Part shown: positions 16,736 to 24,828 of the stretch, in pieces
How the letters are laid out: every line of letters begins with the position of its first letter
Numbering within the stretch: the first letter of the stretch is position 1
NCBI GenBank assembly: GCA_041277045.1
Contig: JBGFSY010000001.1
Span: 1,116,001 to 1,180,000, forward strand
DNA from: Reddybacter sp041277045
GTDB taxonomy: Bacteria; Pseudomonadota; Gammaproteobacteria; Pseudomonadales; Porticoccaceae
Direction of reading: 5' to 3'
DNA length: 64,000 nucleotides
Notes under the pieces: generated by a model
Told to the model about the DNA's origin: nothing
The model's input: the letters and a program-made list of their open reading frames with translations, nothing else
Databases searched by the model: none
Program-made: the position numbers and the translations under genes

Positions 16736-17901
16736 GGACTCTCTCTGCTGGTGTCTTCGCTGCTATCTTCAGGCACCGATAGTTCGTCGGGAATGGTGAT
16801 GTTGGTCGGTGCCTGTGGCGCGGGCTGGCCCGGCACTATCGGTAGTTTGAGTTGGTAGACATAGGCTAGTACCTGGGCCACCGCGAGGTAAAGCTGGGCG
16901 GGGATCTCGCGATCAATTTCGGTACTGGCATAAATGGCCCGTGCCAAGGGTGGTGCTGAAAAGGTCAGCACATCGTGCTCTGCGGCCAGTTTGCGGATAC
17001 GCAGGGCGATCTCGCCCTTACCTTTGGCGACGACAACGGGTGCCCGTGGACCGAGATCGTCGTACTTCAGGGCGACGGCATAGTGGGTCGGGTTGGTGAT
17101 CACTACGTTGGCGGTGGGCACGTTGTCCATCATGCGTCGCTGGGACATTTCCCGCTGCAACATGCGGATCTGGCTTTTCACCTCGGGGCGGCCCTCGCTC
17201 TCTTTGCTCTCGTCTTTGATTTCCTGCTTGGTCATTTTCAACTGGCGCTTGTGTTCCCAGAGCTGGAAGGGCACGTCGATGGCGGCAATCAAAATCAGCG
17301 CCGTACAAAAGCTCAGGAAGGAGAGCCCGGCGATACTGGCAAATTGATTGAGGGCTGTTTCGATATCTTTGCTGGCCAGCAGCAGCAGCTGGTCGAAGGT
17401 TTGCCAGATAACCACGGTCGCCATCGAACCCACCAGGGAAAACTTGCCGAGGGCTTTGACCAGCTCCATCAGCGACTTGGCCGAGACCATTTTGGCGATG
17501 CCTTTCAGGGGATTGAGCTTGCTGATCTTGAAGGCCATCGCCGAGGGGCTGAAGGCCCAGCCGCCCATGGCGAGAGGGCCGACAAAAACAGAGACTAGCA
17601 AGAGGACAAAAAAAGGTACGCAAATCAAAATGCCGTTGCCGAGGGCTCTGCCAACGGTGGCAGTGAAGACCTCGGGGTCGTCCATGCCGGCGGGGCTCAT
17701 GCTCAGGTAATTTTCCATCTGCGCTGAGAGGTCGCCGATCATGGTGCCACCAAAGGCGATCAGGCCGCCGGCGCCGACGAGCAAAGATATCATCGTATTG
17801 AGCTCGCGGGAGCGCGCCAGCTGCCCCTTCTTTTTCGCATCTTGTTGGCGTTTCGGGGTCGGTTCTTCGGTGCGCTCCTGCCCGCTCTCATGTTCAGCCA
17901 T
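16732..17901 (-). CDS. flhB: Flagellar export switch protein FlhB
   Basis: Export-gate component that switches from hook to filament substrates. 389 residues. It has a polar N-terminus (ERTEEPTPKRQQDAKKKGQ), four membrane helices between about 35 and 215, and the self-cleavage motif NPTH at 270-273, which makes cleavage by the family mechanism likely. The Pro-rich C-terminal tail (about 355-389) runs past the conserved domain. It abuts fliR directly. Confidence 0.96.
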   Translation of the reverse strand: MAEHESGQERTEEPTPKRQQDAKKKGQLARSRELNTMISLLVGAGGLIAFGGTMIGDLSAQMENYLSMSPAGMDDPEVFTATVGRALGNGILICVPFFVLLLVSVFVGPLAMGGWAFSPSAMAFKISKLNPLKGIAKMVSAKSLMELVKALGKFSLVGSMATVVIWQTFDQLLLLASKDIETALNQFASIAGLSFLSFCTALILIAAIDVPFQLWEHKRQLKMTKQEIKDESKESEGRPEVKSQIRMLQREMSQRRMMDNVPTANVVITNPTHYAVALKYDDLGPRAPVVVAKGKGEIALRIRKLAAEHDVLTFSAPPLARAIYASTEIDREIPAQLYLAVAQVLAYVYQLKLPIVPGQPAPQAPTNITIPDELSVPEDSSEDTSRESP

Positions 17902-18669
17902 CTAGGGCACCAGGAGGGTCGGGATAAGTTTGAACACGCTTTCGAAAGCGCTGGAAATGAGGGGTAAAAACGAGGGCAAGCTGAGTAATATCAGCGCAAA
18001 GCCCGCGAGCAAGGTAATGGGAAAGCCCACGGCAAAAATATTTAGCTGTGGTGCCGAGCGGGTGATAACGCCAAAGGCGAGATTGACCAGTAACAATGAT
18101 GCCAGTGCTGGCAGGGCGATTAACAGGCCGCTGATAAACATCTGGCTGCCCCACTGAACGATCTTCCAGGCCAGTTCGCGGGGCCATTGGGCGCCGACGG
18201 GCAGCAGTTCAAAACTGTGGTGAATGGTCTGAATAAGCAGTAAGTGGCCATCGAGGGCGAGGAAGACCAAGGTGGCGAGAATCATATAAAACTGACTGAC
18301 CACCGGCACCTGTACCCCGTTTTGGGGGTCGACTGCGGAGGCGAAGCCCAGACCCATGGCCATGGCAATACTCTGCCCGGCAATCACCACGGTGGCGAAG
18401 GCCATATGGAAAATAAAGCCCATGCCCAGGCCCAGGGCGATTTGCTGCAGGCTGATTAACAGGCCGGCAGCACTGAGTGGATTGATCTCTGGGGCGTGAA
18501 CGATGGGGGCCAGTATCCAGGCGATGGCCAGGGCGAGAACAACGCGGGTGCGCACGGGGATAGACTTGGCACCGAGCACCGGTGAGGCGAGCACAAAACT
18601 GCCGACACGTAGCAGTGGCCACATCAGGCTGGTGACCAGGCGCATCACATCGTTGACTGAAAACTCCAC
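17902..18669 (-). CDS. fliR: Flagellar export gate protein FliR
   Basis: Membrane export-gate protein, 255 residues, with about six hydrophobic segments and the typical opening region MRLVTSLMWPLLRVGSFVLA and SIPVRTRVVLALAIAW. The start is GTG. The end touches flhB without a gap. With fliP and fliQ upstream it forms the core FliPQR export channel. Confidence 0.93.
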   Translation of the reverse strand: MEFSVNDVMRLVTSLMWPLLRVGSFVLASPVLGAKSIPVRTRVVLALAIAWILAPIVHAPEINPLSAAGLLISLQQIALGLGMGFIFHMAFATVVIAGQSIAMAMGLGFASAVDPQNGVQVPVVSQFYMILATLVFLALDGHLLLIQTIHHSFELLPVGAQWPRELAWKIVQWGSQMFISGLLIALPALASLLLVNLAFGVITRSAPQLNIFAVGFPITLLAGFALILLSLPSFLPLISSAFESVFKLIPTLLVP

Positions 18670-18685
18670 CTTAGTTGCCGTTGCC

Positions 18686-18955
18686 CTAGCCGGTTATTTC
18701 CGGGATGCTGGCGTAGAGGTTCAAGGTGAAGCTGAGCAGCACATTGAGCATCCACGGCCCGGCAATCATGCCCGCGACGGCCATGGCGATCAGTTTGGGA
18801 ATAAAGCTCAAGGTCATTTCCTGGATCTGGGTGGCCGCTTGAAAGACGCCGATCATCAGGCCGATGGCGAGGGCGGCCAGCAGTAGCGGCGCGGCCAGTA
18901 ACATGGTGACATGGATGGCGTCGTAGCCAACATCCATAACCGATTCAGGTGTCAT
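18686..18955 (-). CDS. fliQ: Flagellar export gate protein FliQ
   Basis: 89-residue gate protein with two membrane helices (TMLLAAPLLLAALAIGLMIG and LIAMAVAGMIAGPWMLNVLL) joined by FQAATQIQEMTLSFIPK, the FliQ signature. A GAGGAGA ribosome site precedes the ATG. It lies 32 nt after fliP and 16 nt before fliR. Confidence 0.95.
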   Translation of the reverse strand: MTPESVMDVGYDAIHVTMLLAAPLLLAALAIGLMIGVFQAATQIQEMTLSFIPKLIAMAVAGMIAGPWMLNVLLSFTLNLYASIPEITG

Positions 18956-18987
18956 GCCGTTCTCCTCTTAATTCAGGCGTGCTTTGT

Positions 18988-19734
18988 TTACACATAAAAG
19001 CCAGCCGCCAGCGTGCTGACAATCAGCGCCCAGCCGTCAATTAACACAAACAACATGATTTTGAAGGGCAGGGAGATAAGGACGGGCGAGAGCATCATCA
19101 TGCCCATCGACATCAATACACTGGCGACCACGAGGTCGATAATCAAAAAGGGGATGAAGATCAAAAAGCCGATCTGAAAGGCGGTTTTTAATTCACTGAT
19201 CACAAAGGCGGGTAGTAAGACCTTCAGAGGTACGTCTCTTATATCGTCGACCTGTACGTCACCGGCCATATCGACAAACAGGGCGACATCGCTCTCTCTC
19301 ACCTGATTGAGCATAAACTCGCGGAAGGGGCCAATGGCTTTGGTGGCGGCTTCGTTAAAACCCAGCTGTTCTTCCATGTAGGGGGCTACACCTTCGTTAT
19401 AGGATTTTTCCAGTACTGGGGTCATCACAAATAAAGTGGTGAAGAGTGTCAGGCCGAGGAGGATTTGGTTGGAGGGGGTCTGTGCGGTGCCCAGCGCCTG
19501 GCGAAGAATGGCGAAGACCACCAGAATGCGGGTGAACGAGGTCATGGCAATTAAGGCTGCCGGTAGCAGGCTCAGCGCAGTCATCAACAGTAAAATCTGA
19601 ATATTCAGACTGTAGGACTGCTGGCCCTCGGTCCCGGAGGTTACGGTCAACAAGGGAATGCCCTGTTCGGCAAAAGCCGTGCTGGATGAGAGTAGCGCCG
19701 CGCCCAGCACGAATAGGCTAGTGAGCAGCTTCAT
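18988..19734 (-). CDS. fliP: Flagellar export gate protein FliP
   Basis: 248-residue gate protein with a cleavable signal sequence (MKLLTSLFVLGAALLSSSTAFA) and four membrane helices. Family motifs seen are MTSFTRILVVFAILRQALG, PSNQILLGLTLFTTLFVM and FLIIDLVVASVLMSMGMMM. It overlaps fliO by ATGA. Confidence 0.96.
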   Translation of the reverse strand: MKLLTSLFVLGAALLSSSTAFAEQGIPLLTVTSGTEGQQSYSLNIQILLLMTALSLLPAALIAMTSFTRILVVFAILRQALGTAQTPSNQILLGLTLFTTLFVMTPVLEKSYNEGVAPYMEEQLGFNEAATKAIGPFREFMLNQVRESDVALFVDMAGDVQVDDIRDVPLKVLLPAFVISELKTAFQIGFLIFIPFLIIDLVVASVLMSMGMMMLSPVLISLPFKIMLFVLIDGWALIVSTLAAGFYV

Positions 19735-20201
19735 GGCGCTGTGTCCTTGCGTACTTTGGATATCAGTGTAGAAAAAGATGTTTTTTGCGCGTCTTCTGTA
19801 TTCTCTGACCCTGTCGCTTCCATGGAGGTTGCTAATGAACCTTGCTCCTTGGCAGATGCGTCTGTTATTTCGCCCAGTTTGGAAATACTGCCGGGTGCCA
19901 CACCCAGTACCAGGTTGGTTGTGCCGGCGCGCACGATAACAACGCGCTCACGCTGGCCAACGGATAGCGAGGCGATAAGCTCCAGGTCTTTGATGTCGCG
20001 ATTGGGCAGGCGATTAATGCGTTTTAGCAACCAGGCCAGGGCGGCAATACTTAACAGCACAATCCCAAGACCGCTGACCAACTGTAAGAAATAACCTGAA
20101 GTATCCGCCAGTGGCACCTTGCCGACACTGGGCTCCTCGGCCTCAGTGAGAACGGCAAAAGGCAGTGCGAAAAGTACGGATAGTGGCAGAAGTGTTTTCA
20201 T
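19731..20201 (-). CDS. fliO: Flagellar biosynthesis protein FliO
   Basis: Assembly factor for the FliPQR gate, 156 residues. It has a signal-like N-terminus, one membrane helix (LVSGLGIVLLSIAALAWLL) and a small soluble domain with LELIASLSVGQRERVVIV and LVLGVAPGSISKLGE. The C-terminal 40 residues are polar and variable. It is coupled on both sides by 4-nt overlaps with fliN and fliP. Confidence 0.9.
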   Translation of the reverse strand: MKTLLPLSVLFALPFAVLTEAEEPSVGKVPLADTSGYFLQLVSGLGIVLLSIAALAWLLKRINRLPNRDIKDLELIASLSVGQRERVVIVRAGTTNLVLGVAPGSISKLGEITDASAKEQGSLATSMEATGSENTEDAQKTSFSTLISKVRKDTAP

Positions 20202-20608
20202 TTGAGTTTTTTAACGCGCTCGCTGGGGCTGATCACATCGGTCAGGCGAATACCGAATTGATCGTCAACCACCACCACTTCGCCGTGGGCAATGAGGGTG
20301 TTATTGACGAGTACGTCGAGGGGCTCACTAACCAGCCTGTCCAGCTCAATCACCGAGCCCTGGGAATAGCGCAGCAAATCCCGAATCGGTACCTGAGTGC
20401 GACCTATCTCTACAGAAATGGTAATGGGCACGTCGAGAATGACATCGAGATTGATATCCTGGTCATCCAGGGTCGCTGCAGTGTTGTTGCTAGCCATTGG
20501 GCTACCCTGGCTAAGATCCTTCAGGGGTGCGGCAGCATAGTCTTCAGTTTGACTGGGTTCGCCGCCCGTTTTAGTGTTGTTTGTTTGCTTGTTCTCGTCG
20601 TCACTCAT
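20198..20608 (-). CDS. fliN: Flagellar motor switch protein FliN
   Basis: C-ring protein, 136 residues. A variable acidic N-terminal stretch of about 50 residues precedes the SpoA domain (about 50-132), which contains DVPITISVEIGRTQVPIRDL, SVIELDRLVSEPLDVLVN and FGIRLTDVISPSER. It starts 46 nt after fliM and overlaps fliO by 4 nt. Confidence 0.95.
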   Translation of the reverse strand: MSDDENKQTNNTKTGGEPSQTEDYAAAPLKDLSQGSPMASNNTAATLDDQDINLDVILDVPITISVEIGRTQVPIRDLLRYSQGSVIELDRLVSEPLDVLVNNTLIAHGEVVVVDDQFGIRLTDVISPSERVKKLK

Positions 20609-20654
20609 GGTGAGTCTCCACTACTTTGATTTGTTTGTTTGTGGCCGCAGTCTG

Positions 20655-21668
20655 CTAGGGGCGATGCTTTTTGTTGCGTATTTTGATGGCATTTTTGTCA
20701 TTGAAGGCGCCGAATTCACCGTCAAAAATGGGCACGCCCTCGGCGAAGAGGGTGACCGTATCGCTAATGTCCATGGGGATGATGTCGCCGGCCTCGAGTT
20801 TGAGTACTTCGCCAAGTGATAGCTGGGCGGTGCCAAGGGTGCTACTCAGTGCCACGCTCGTCGATTTAAGCTCGTCGATGATCACTGGCGCCCAGGTGCC
20901 CTGGTCATCGCGTTTTTCAGCCTGATAGGTTACTGAAAACTGCTCTCGGTAAGGTTCAATCATCGCCATCGGCATGGCGAGTTCGAAGATGCCCTGTGCG
21001 CCCTCAAAAATAATGTCAAACCGATTTACCAGCAGTTGCTCGGCGGGATTCATCAGTTGCGCAAAGTCAGGATTGGTTTCGGTCTGCTTTGCTTCAGGAT
21101 GAACTTCAATATCGGCTTTCCAGCTGAGCTGTAAGTCATTCATCACTCTCTGCAGCAGCATATTGCCGATGCGCATTTCAGACGGTGTGAAGTCTGGCTT
21201 ATCTGCGGCCAACTCTTTTTTCATTGAACCACCGAAAAAACTACTCGTCGCATTAGTGATCATGTTGTTGTCAAACACCGCAAGGGCGAGACCCTTCATG
21301 GGTGCTAGATTGATGAAATTAATGTGGGTAGGTAGTTCCAGGGTGTGCAGGTAGTCGATAAATGATGTCCCTCGTGCGCCAACAAACTTGACGTTGTTGG
21401 AGCAGCGTAAGGTGTTGAAGATGCTCTCGCAAAATTGCAGGGCAAAACGCTCGTGAATAACGTTGAGCAGGGGCAGGCCGGCGCTGAGTGACTGGCCCTG
21501 GCGAGAGAAATCAAAAGTGCGGACATGGCCGATGCCGGGGACGATGGTGCCGATATCGGCGCCGGATTCACCGCCGTCATCGTCATCCTCCACACTGGTT
21601 AGCAGCGCGTCGATCTCTTCCTGGGTGAGTACCTCTTCGGCATCTGTGCCGGAGTCTGAATCGGCCAT
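20655..21668 (-). CDS. fliM: Flagellar motor switch protein FliM
   Basis: C-ring protein that receives the CheY-P signal, 337 residues. The N-terminal peptide LTQEEIDALLTSV is the CheY-binding site and is intact, implying a chemotaxis system elsewhere in the genome although no che genes lie here. The middle domain has ARGTSFIDYLHTLELPTHIN and FFGGSMKK. The C-terminal SpoA domain contains LSLGEVLKLEAGDIIPMDI. Its ATG shares one base with the fliL stop. Confidence 0.96.
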   Translation of the reverse strand: MADSDSGTDAEEVLTQEEIDALLTSVEDDDDGGESGADIGTIVPGIGHVRTFDFSRQGQSLSAGLPLLNVIHERFALQFCESIFNTLRCSNNVKFVGARGTSFIDYLHTLELPTHINFINLAPMKGLALAVFDNNMITNATSSFFGGSMKKELAADKPDFTPSEMRIGNMLLQRVMNDLQLSWKADIEVHPEAKQTETNPDFAQLMNPAEQLLVNRFDIIFEGAQGIFELAMPMAMIEPYREQFSVTYQAEKRDDQGTWAPVIIDELKSTSVALSSTLGTAQLSLGEVLKLEAGDIIPMDISDTVTLFAEGVPIFDGEFGAFNDKNAIKIRNKKHRP

Positions 21669-22132
21669 TACTGCATCACATAGCCGGTAAAGTACACCGC
21701 TTCCACTCGCCCCGGGTTGTGGCTCTTATTTTGCTCGGCCTGAATAATATTACGGATTTCGAGCAGCATTTCCTCGCGCAGCGCTTCCTTGCGATCCTCG
21801 CCATTGAGTTCGTCAAAGCTTTTGTTGCTAATCAGCATAATTAAACGGTGGCGAATAGCGGGCATGTGGTGTGTTACCTGCTCGAGTATCTGCGTCTCGT
21901 GGCTCATCACCGACAGGGTCATCTGCAGGTAGCGAAGGGTATCTTTGTAGACAAAATTAACAATAAAGGGCGGTTCAAGGGCTAAATAGTAACTCTCTCC
22001 CCGTGCTTCTATTGCGTTGTTTGAAGAGGCCTCGGCCGCTGAAGATTCGCTGCTAAAGTAGAACCAGGCGCCGCCGCCACCGATGACGAGCAGGGCTACA
22101 ATGGTGACGATTATTGCTACTGTCTTATTCAA
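21668..22132 (-). CDS. fliL: Flagellar basal body-associated protein FliL
   Basis: Stator-associated membrane protein, 154 residues, with one N-terminal helix (VAIIVTIVALLVIGGGGAWF) and the periplasmic FliL domain (YYLALEPPFIVNFV, RYLQMTLSVM, ALREEMLLEI). The only reasonable start is TTG at 22132: an in-frame TAG lies 12 codons upstream with no ATG or GTG between, and AAGGA sits about 10 nt before the TTG. First gene of the long - strand transcript behind the sigma-54 site at 22220-22235. Confidence 0.92.
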   Translation of the reverse strand: MNKTVAIIVTIVALLVIGGGGAWFYFSSESSAAEASSNNAIEARGESYYLALEPPFIVNFVYKDTLRYLQMTLSVMSHETQILEQVTHHMPAIRHRLIMLISNKSFDELNGEDRKEALREEMLLEIRNIIQAEQNKSHNPGRVEAVYFTGYVMQ

Positions 22133-22219
22133 ACTTTGGTAATCCTTGTGTTGGCTAAGCTTGTGCTATTTGTCTGTACGGCAATTGAGCGTGCATACAG
22201 AGCCATTTGAAAGTGTTTA

Positions 22220-22235
22220 AGCACTAACTATGCCA
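22220..22235 (-). promoter_or_regulatory. Sigma-54 (-24/-12) promoter for the fliL operon
   Basis: Read on the - strand, TGGCATAGTTAGTGCT has a perfect TGGCA -24 element and a TGCT -12 element at exact GG/GC spacing. The predicted start point is near 22209, giving a leader of about 77 nt before the fliL TTG. It probably drives fliLMNOPQR-flhBA and beyond. Confidence 0.75.
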
Positions 22236-22426
22236 CTTAAATTTATTGTTTCAATACAGTGACTTAAGTTGTTTCTATAGGGCTTTGTCAAAGAATTGAC
22301 AGGGTTTTAGATGATGGCTGTCAAATACATGGGTGTTTCAGTGGTGTTGAAAGGAGGGCAGTGCAAAATGGGATAAAGTAGGATGTGTTGGCGAAGCCCG
22401 GGTGGCTTTGAGAGACGCTGGAAAAC

Positions 22427-22951
22427 TTACAGGCCCTGAGAAGCTTGTTCTAAATCGTGGCTGCGCTGAGCCATTATTTTCTGTACACCGCGGGCATCGT
22501 TTAATAATTTGTCGATGGCTTTTTTGCTGTAGGGGTTGAGGTTATCTGACTGAGCGGGCTGAGGAGTGGCAGGCTGGTCATTTATCGGCTTGATATCAGT
22601 AGTCACTTTGTCGGGCTGGGGTAGACCCTGAATAATATTGGTGTCGGAATTGAGGAAAATCACCTGTTCAGGGCTTATACCCTCCGGTAAATTCTCACTA
22701 AAGTGCCAGCTGCCATCATTGCCCCGCCACTTATACACTTTGCTGACGGTTGCAGGCAATGCCTCTTGCTCGCCTTTGCCGAGGAGTTTGATATCTGGCA
22801 TTGCGGGTAGTGATAAATCGGGTAGATGGGGGCGCTCAAACTTCGGTACTAATTGACGAATATCAATACCGTTCACTGAAGCCATATAGAACATAATGCC
22901 GGTAGCGATAATGAAAGACATGATAATACGGAAAATAAGGCGCTTAATCAT
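22427..22951 (-). CDS. DUF4124-type membrane-anchored protein
   Basis: 174 residues from the ATG at 22951 (MIKRLIFRIIMSF). The open frame to 22996 has a weaker start. One N-terminal membrane helix (about 5-25) is followed by a segment that fits DUF4124: VYKWRGNDGSWHFSENLPEG. Then comes a Pro/Gln-rich linker and a C-terminal helix (KKAIDKLLNDARGVQKIM). It probably faces the periplasm. The function is unknown; DUF4124 proteins are often cell-envelope proteins. It lies 294 nt upstream of fliL on the same strand and may mark the edge of the rearranged flagellar block. Confidence 0.75.
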   Translation of the reverse strand: MIKRLIFRIIMSFIIATGIMFYMASVNGIDIRQLVPKFERPHLPDLSLPAMPDIKLLGKGEQEALPATVSKVYKWRGNDGSWHFSENLPEGISPEQVIFLNSDTNIIQGLPQPDKVTTDIKPINDQPATPQPAQSDNLNPYSKKAIDKLLNDARGVQKIMAQRSHDLEQASQGL

Positions 22952-23101
22952 GGTTTCTCGGATCCTGTCGCTAAAAAAATGGGCTGCCCATTTCACGGTT
23001 TTTAATCATGACAGTTTGAATGAAGAAAAGGTGTGTGTCGGTGCCGGTTTTCATGTGCTGGGCAGAATTGGCTGTCACTGATAGGGGGGAGGAAGTATTT
23101 T

Positions 23102-23896
23102 ATGATTAGGACACGTGAAAACTCACTTGCTCGCTATTTGGTGGTGATTTTGATTGGCGCTCTATTTGGCGTTCTGCTGATACAGCCGGTCAACGACCTG
23201 GTTATTTATCACCTGTACGAGTCGCATGATAGCTCGATCACCCAGTGGCAGTTTATCTATCAGGATTTAGTCAAATCGCTGACCGGACAAACCAATTTTA
23301 AAACGTTGTATTACACCATCGTGGGTGGTGTTATTGGCTTGATGTTTGGGCTTGTGTTTCGGTTTGCACGCAGCAAACTGGATACCATTGATAGTTTGAA
23401 TCGGGAGCTCGGTAAAGACTTGGCCTTGCTCCTGTCCCAAGGCGAGGGGCCGAGGCTTGAATTTAAGTCGAGCTTTCGTTGGGACCTTCGGCAGAATCAG
23501 GCGAATAAGGCGCTGGAAGTGGTGATCATAAAAACCATTGCCGGATTTATGAATGGCAGTGGTGGCACCCTGTTGATTGGCGTGAGTGATGACGGTGTCA
23601 TCACCGGCCTGAAGCCCGACTACACTTTACTGAAAAAATCCGATGCCGATGGCTTTGAACAGGCCTTAATAACAGTGGTGTCGACGAACCTGGGTGCAGA
23701 TCTATGCCAGAATCTACACATCGTATTTCACGCGATTGACGGAGAGGATATCTGTCGTATTATCATTAAACCAGCACCAAGGCCGGTCTATCTTAATCGC
23801 GAAGGTGGCCCCCGGCTGTATTTGCGCACAGGCGGGGGCACGCGTGATATGAATATACAGGAGGCGACCGAATATATTAAAGGGCGCTGGGGTTGA
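23102..23896 (+). CDS. Membrane-anchored AlbA_2 (Schlafen-type) domain protein
   Basis: 264 residues. The ATG at 23102 has GGGGGGAGGAAG upstream and is preferred to the open frame from 23033. Two membrane helices at about 12-29 and 69-88 flank a loop of about 40 residues. A short helical linker (SKLDTIDSLNRELGKDLALL) leads to an AlbA_2/Schlafen-type putative nucleotide-binding domain (about 118-260), shown by RLEFKSSFRW, NKALEVVIIKTIAGFMNG, GTLLIGVSDDGVITGL and YLRTGGGTRDM. Many AlbA_2 proteins carry a C-terminal helix-turn-helix; this one stops after the domain. The role is unknown. The next gene is an FNR-like regulator 29 nt downstream, so they may share a transcript. Confidence 0.8.
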   Translation: MIRTRENSLARYLVVILIGALFGVLLIQPVNDLVIYHLYESHDSSITQWQFIYQDLVKSLTGQTNFKTLYYTIVGGVIGLMFGLVFRFARSKLDTIDSLNRELGKDLALLLSQGEGPRLEFKSSFRWDLRQNQANKALEVVIIKTIAGFMNGSGGTLLIGVSDDGVITGLKPDYTLLKKSDADGFEQALITVVSTNLGADLCQNLHIVFHAIDGEDICRIIIKPAPRPVYLNREGGPRLYLRTGGGTRDMNIQEATEYIKGRWG

Positions 23897-23925
23897 AAAT
23901 TGCGTGAGTTAAAACGGGAAAACTT

Positions 23926-24627
23926 GTGAAAATTGAAGTCGTTAATGAAGCCTGGTACGAGCCCAGTAAGTGTGAAATGTGCAGCATTCGAGATCTGGTG
24001 CTGTTTGCTGACCTCAATGAGGATGACTTCCAACTCATACACCAGCCCATTGTCGAACTCAGCGTTAAACCCTTTGAAAGCCTGTATCGCACCGATGACA
24101 GCCCTGACTTTGTGTACTCCATTCGCAGCGGTCTGGTGAAGCTGGTTAGCTACAGTTCAGATGGCCGCTACCGTATTGTTCGTCTACAGGGCAAGGGTGA
24201 CTTGGTCGGTATAGAGGCGCTTAGCGGTCAGCCCTATGCCCATTGTGCTGAAGCTCTTGAGCCGCTTTTGGTGTGTCGAATTCCCGTTGCGGAAGTACAG
24301 CGTCTTAATCGCGATACCCCTCGCTTACACAATCAAATGCTCGCTCGCTGGCAAAAAATCGCCACCGATGCCGACAGGTGGATAATTGAACTGTCGACCG
24401 GGCAGGCTCGTCAGCGGGTTATCCACCTGCTGCTGCACCTTGCTTCTATCAGTGATCGCGATGATTTTTTTCTGCCCTCGCGGGAAGATATGGGCGCCAT
24501 GCTGGCCATCACTACCGAAACCACCAGTCGGATGATTTCAGCCCTGCGCAGCGAGAAGATACTACAGGTGCTGGAGAAGAATAGAGCCCGTGCCGACCTG
24601 GAGCAGATGCGCGCTCTGCTTACATAG
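23926..24627 (+). CDS. Crp/Fnr-family regulator, FNR-like with an incomplete cysteine set
   Basis: 233 residues, GTG start. An N-terminal cysteine segment CEMCSIRDLVLF (Cys16, Cys19) is followed by a cyclic-nucleotide-type beta-roll (about 35-150) and a C-terminal winged helix (about 165-225). By alignment from memory with E. coli FNR, Cys16, Cys19 and Cys117 (in LLVCRIP) match ligands C20, C23 and C122, while the C29 position is Val25. The recognition helix reads TTETTSRMISAL, keeping the Glu-x-x-Ser-Arg pattern FNR uses for TTGAT half-sites. A direct oxygen-sensing cluster is therefore uncertain. Name by family only. Confidence 0.88.
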   Translation: MKIEVVNEAWYEPSKCEMCSIRDLVLFADLNEDDFQLIHQPIVELSVKPFESLYRTDDSPDFVYSIRSGLVKLVSYSSDGRYRIVRLQGKGDLVGIEALSGQPYAHCAEALEPLLVCRIPVAEVQRLNRDTPRLHNQMLARWQKIATDADRWIIELSTGQARQRVIHLLLHLASISDRDDFFLPSREDMGAMLAITTETTSRMISALRSEKILQVLEKNRARADLEQMRALLT

Positions 24628-24657
24628 CAAGCTATTTGTAGAGTCCCTTGCTTTATT
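24626..24657 (+). terminator. Possible weak terminator after the Crp/Fnr gene
   Basis: AGCAAG (24626-24631) can pair with CTTGCT (24647-24652) across a 15-nt loop, followed by TTATT. The stem is short, so this is tentative. Confidence 0.25.
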
Positions 24658-24828
24658 GTCGATGGGGCAGCTCGCCATAGGCTTTTTCCGGAAACGCTTA
24701 TCCACAGGTTTTTTTGTCGCTAGCTACGCAGTGTCGCAGAAGCACAATTGTGACCGTTCTCACCTCAATATTTTGATGAGGCAGCCATAATGCCGAGCAT
24801 TAAAATCGTGAAAAAACAGGATCTGCTA

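Noticed and set aside
16975..17598. 207-codon open frame on the + strand
   Set aside because: Antisense of flhB, with a composition typical of a GC-skewed shadow and no motif.
22181..22195. Second -24/-12-like element upstream of fliL
   Set aside because: TGCAC and TTGC parts are present but one base too far apart; sigma-54 spacing is strict and the site at 22220-22235 fits exactly.
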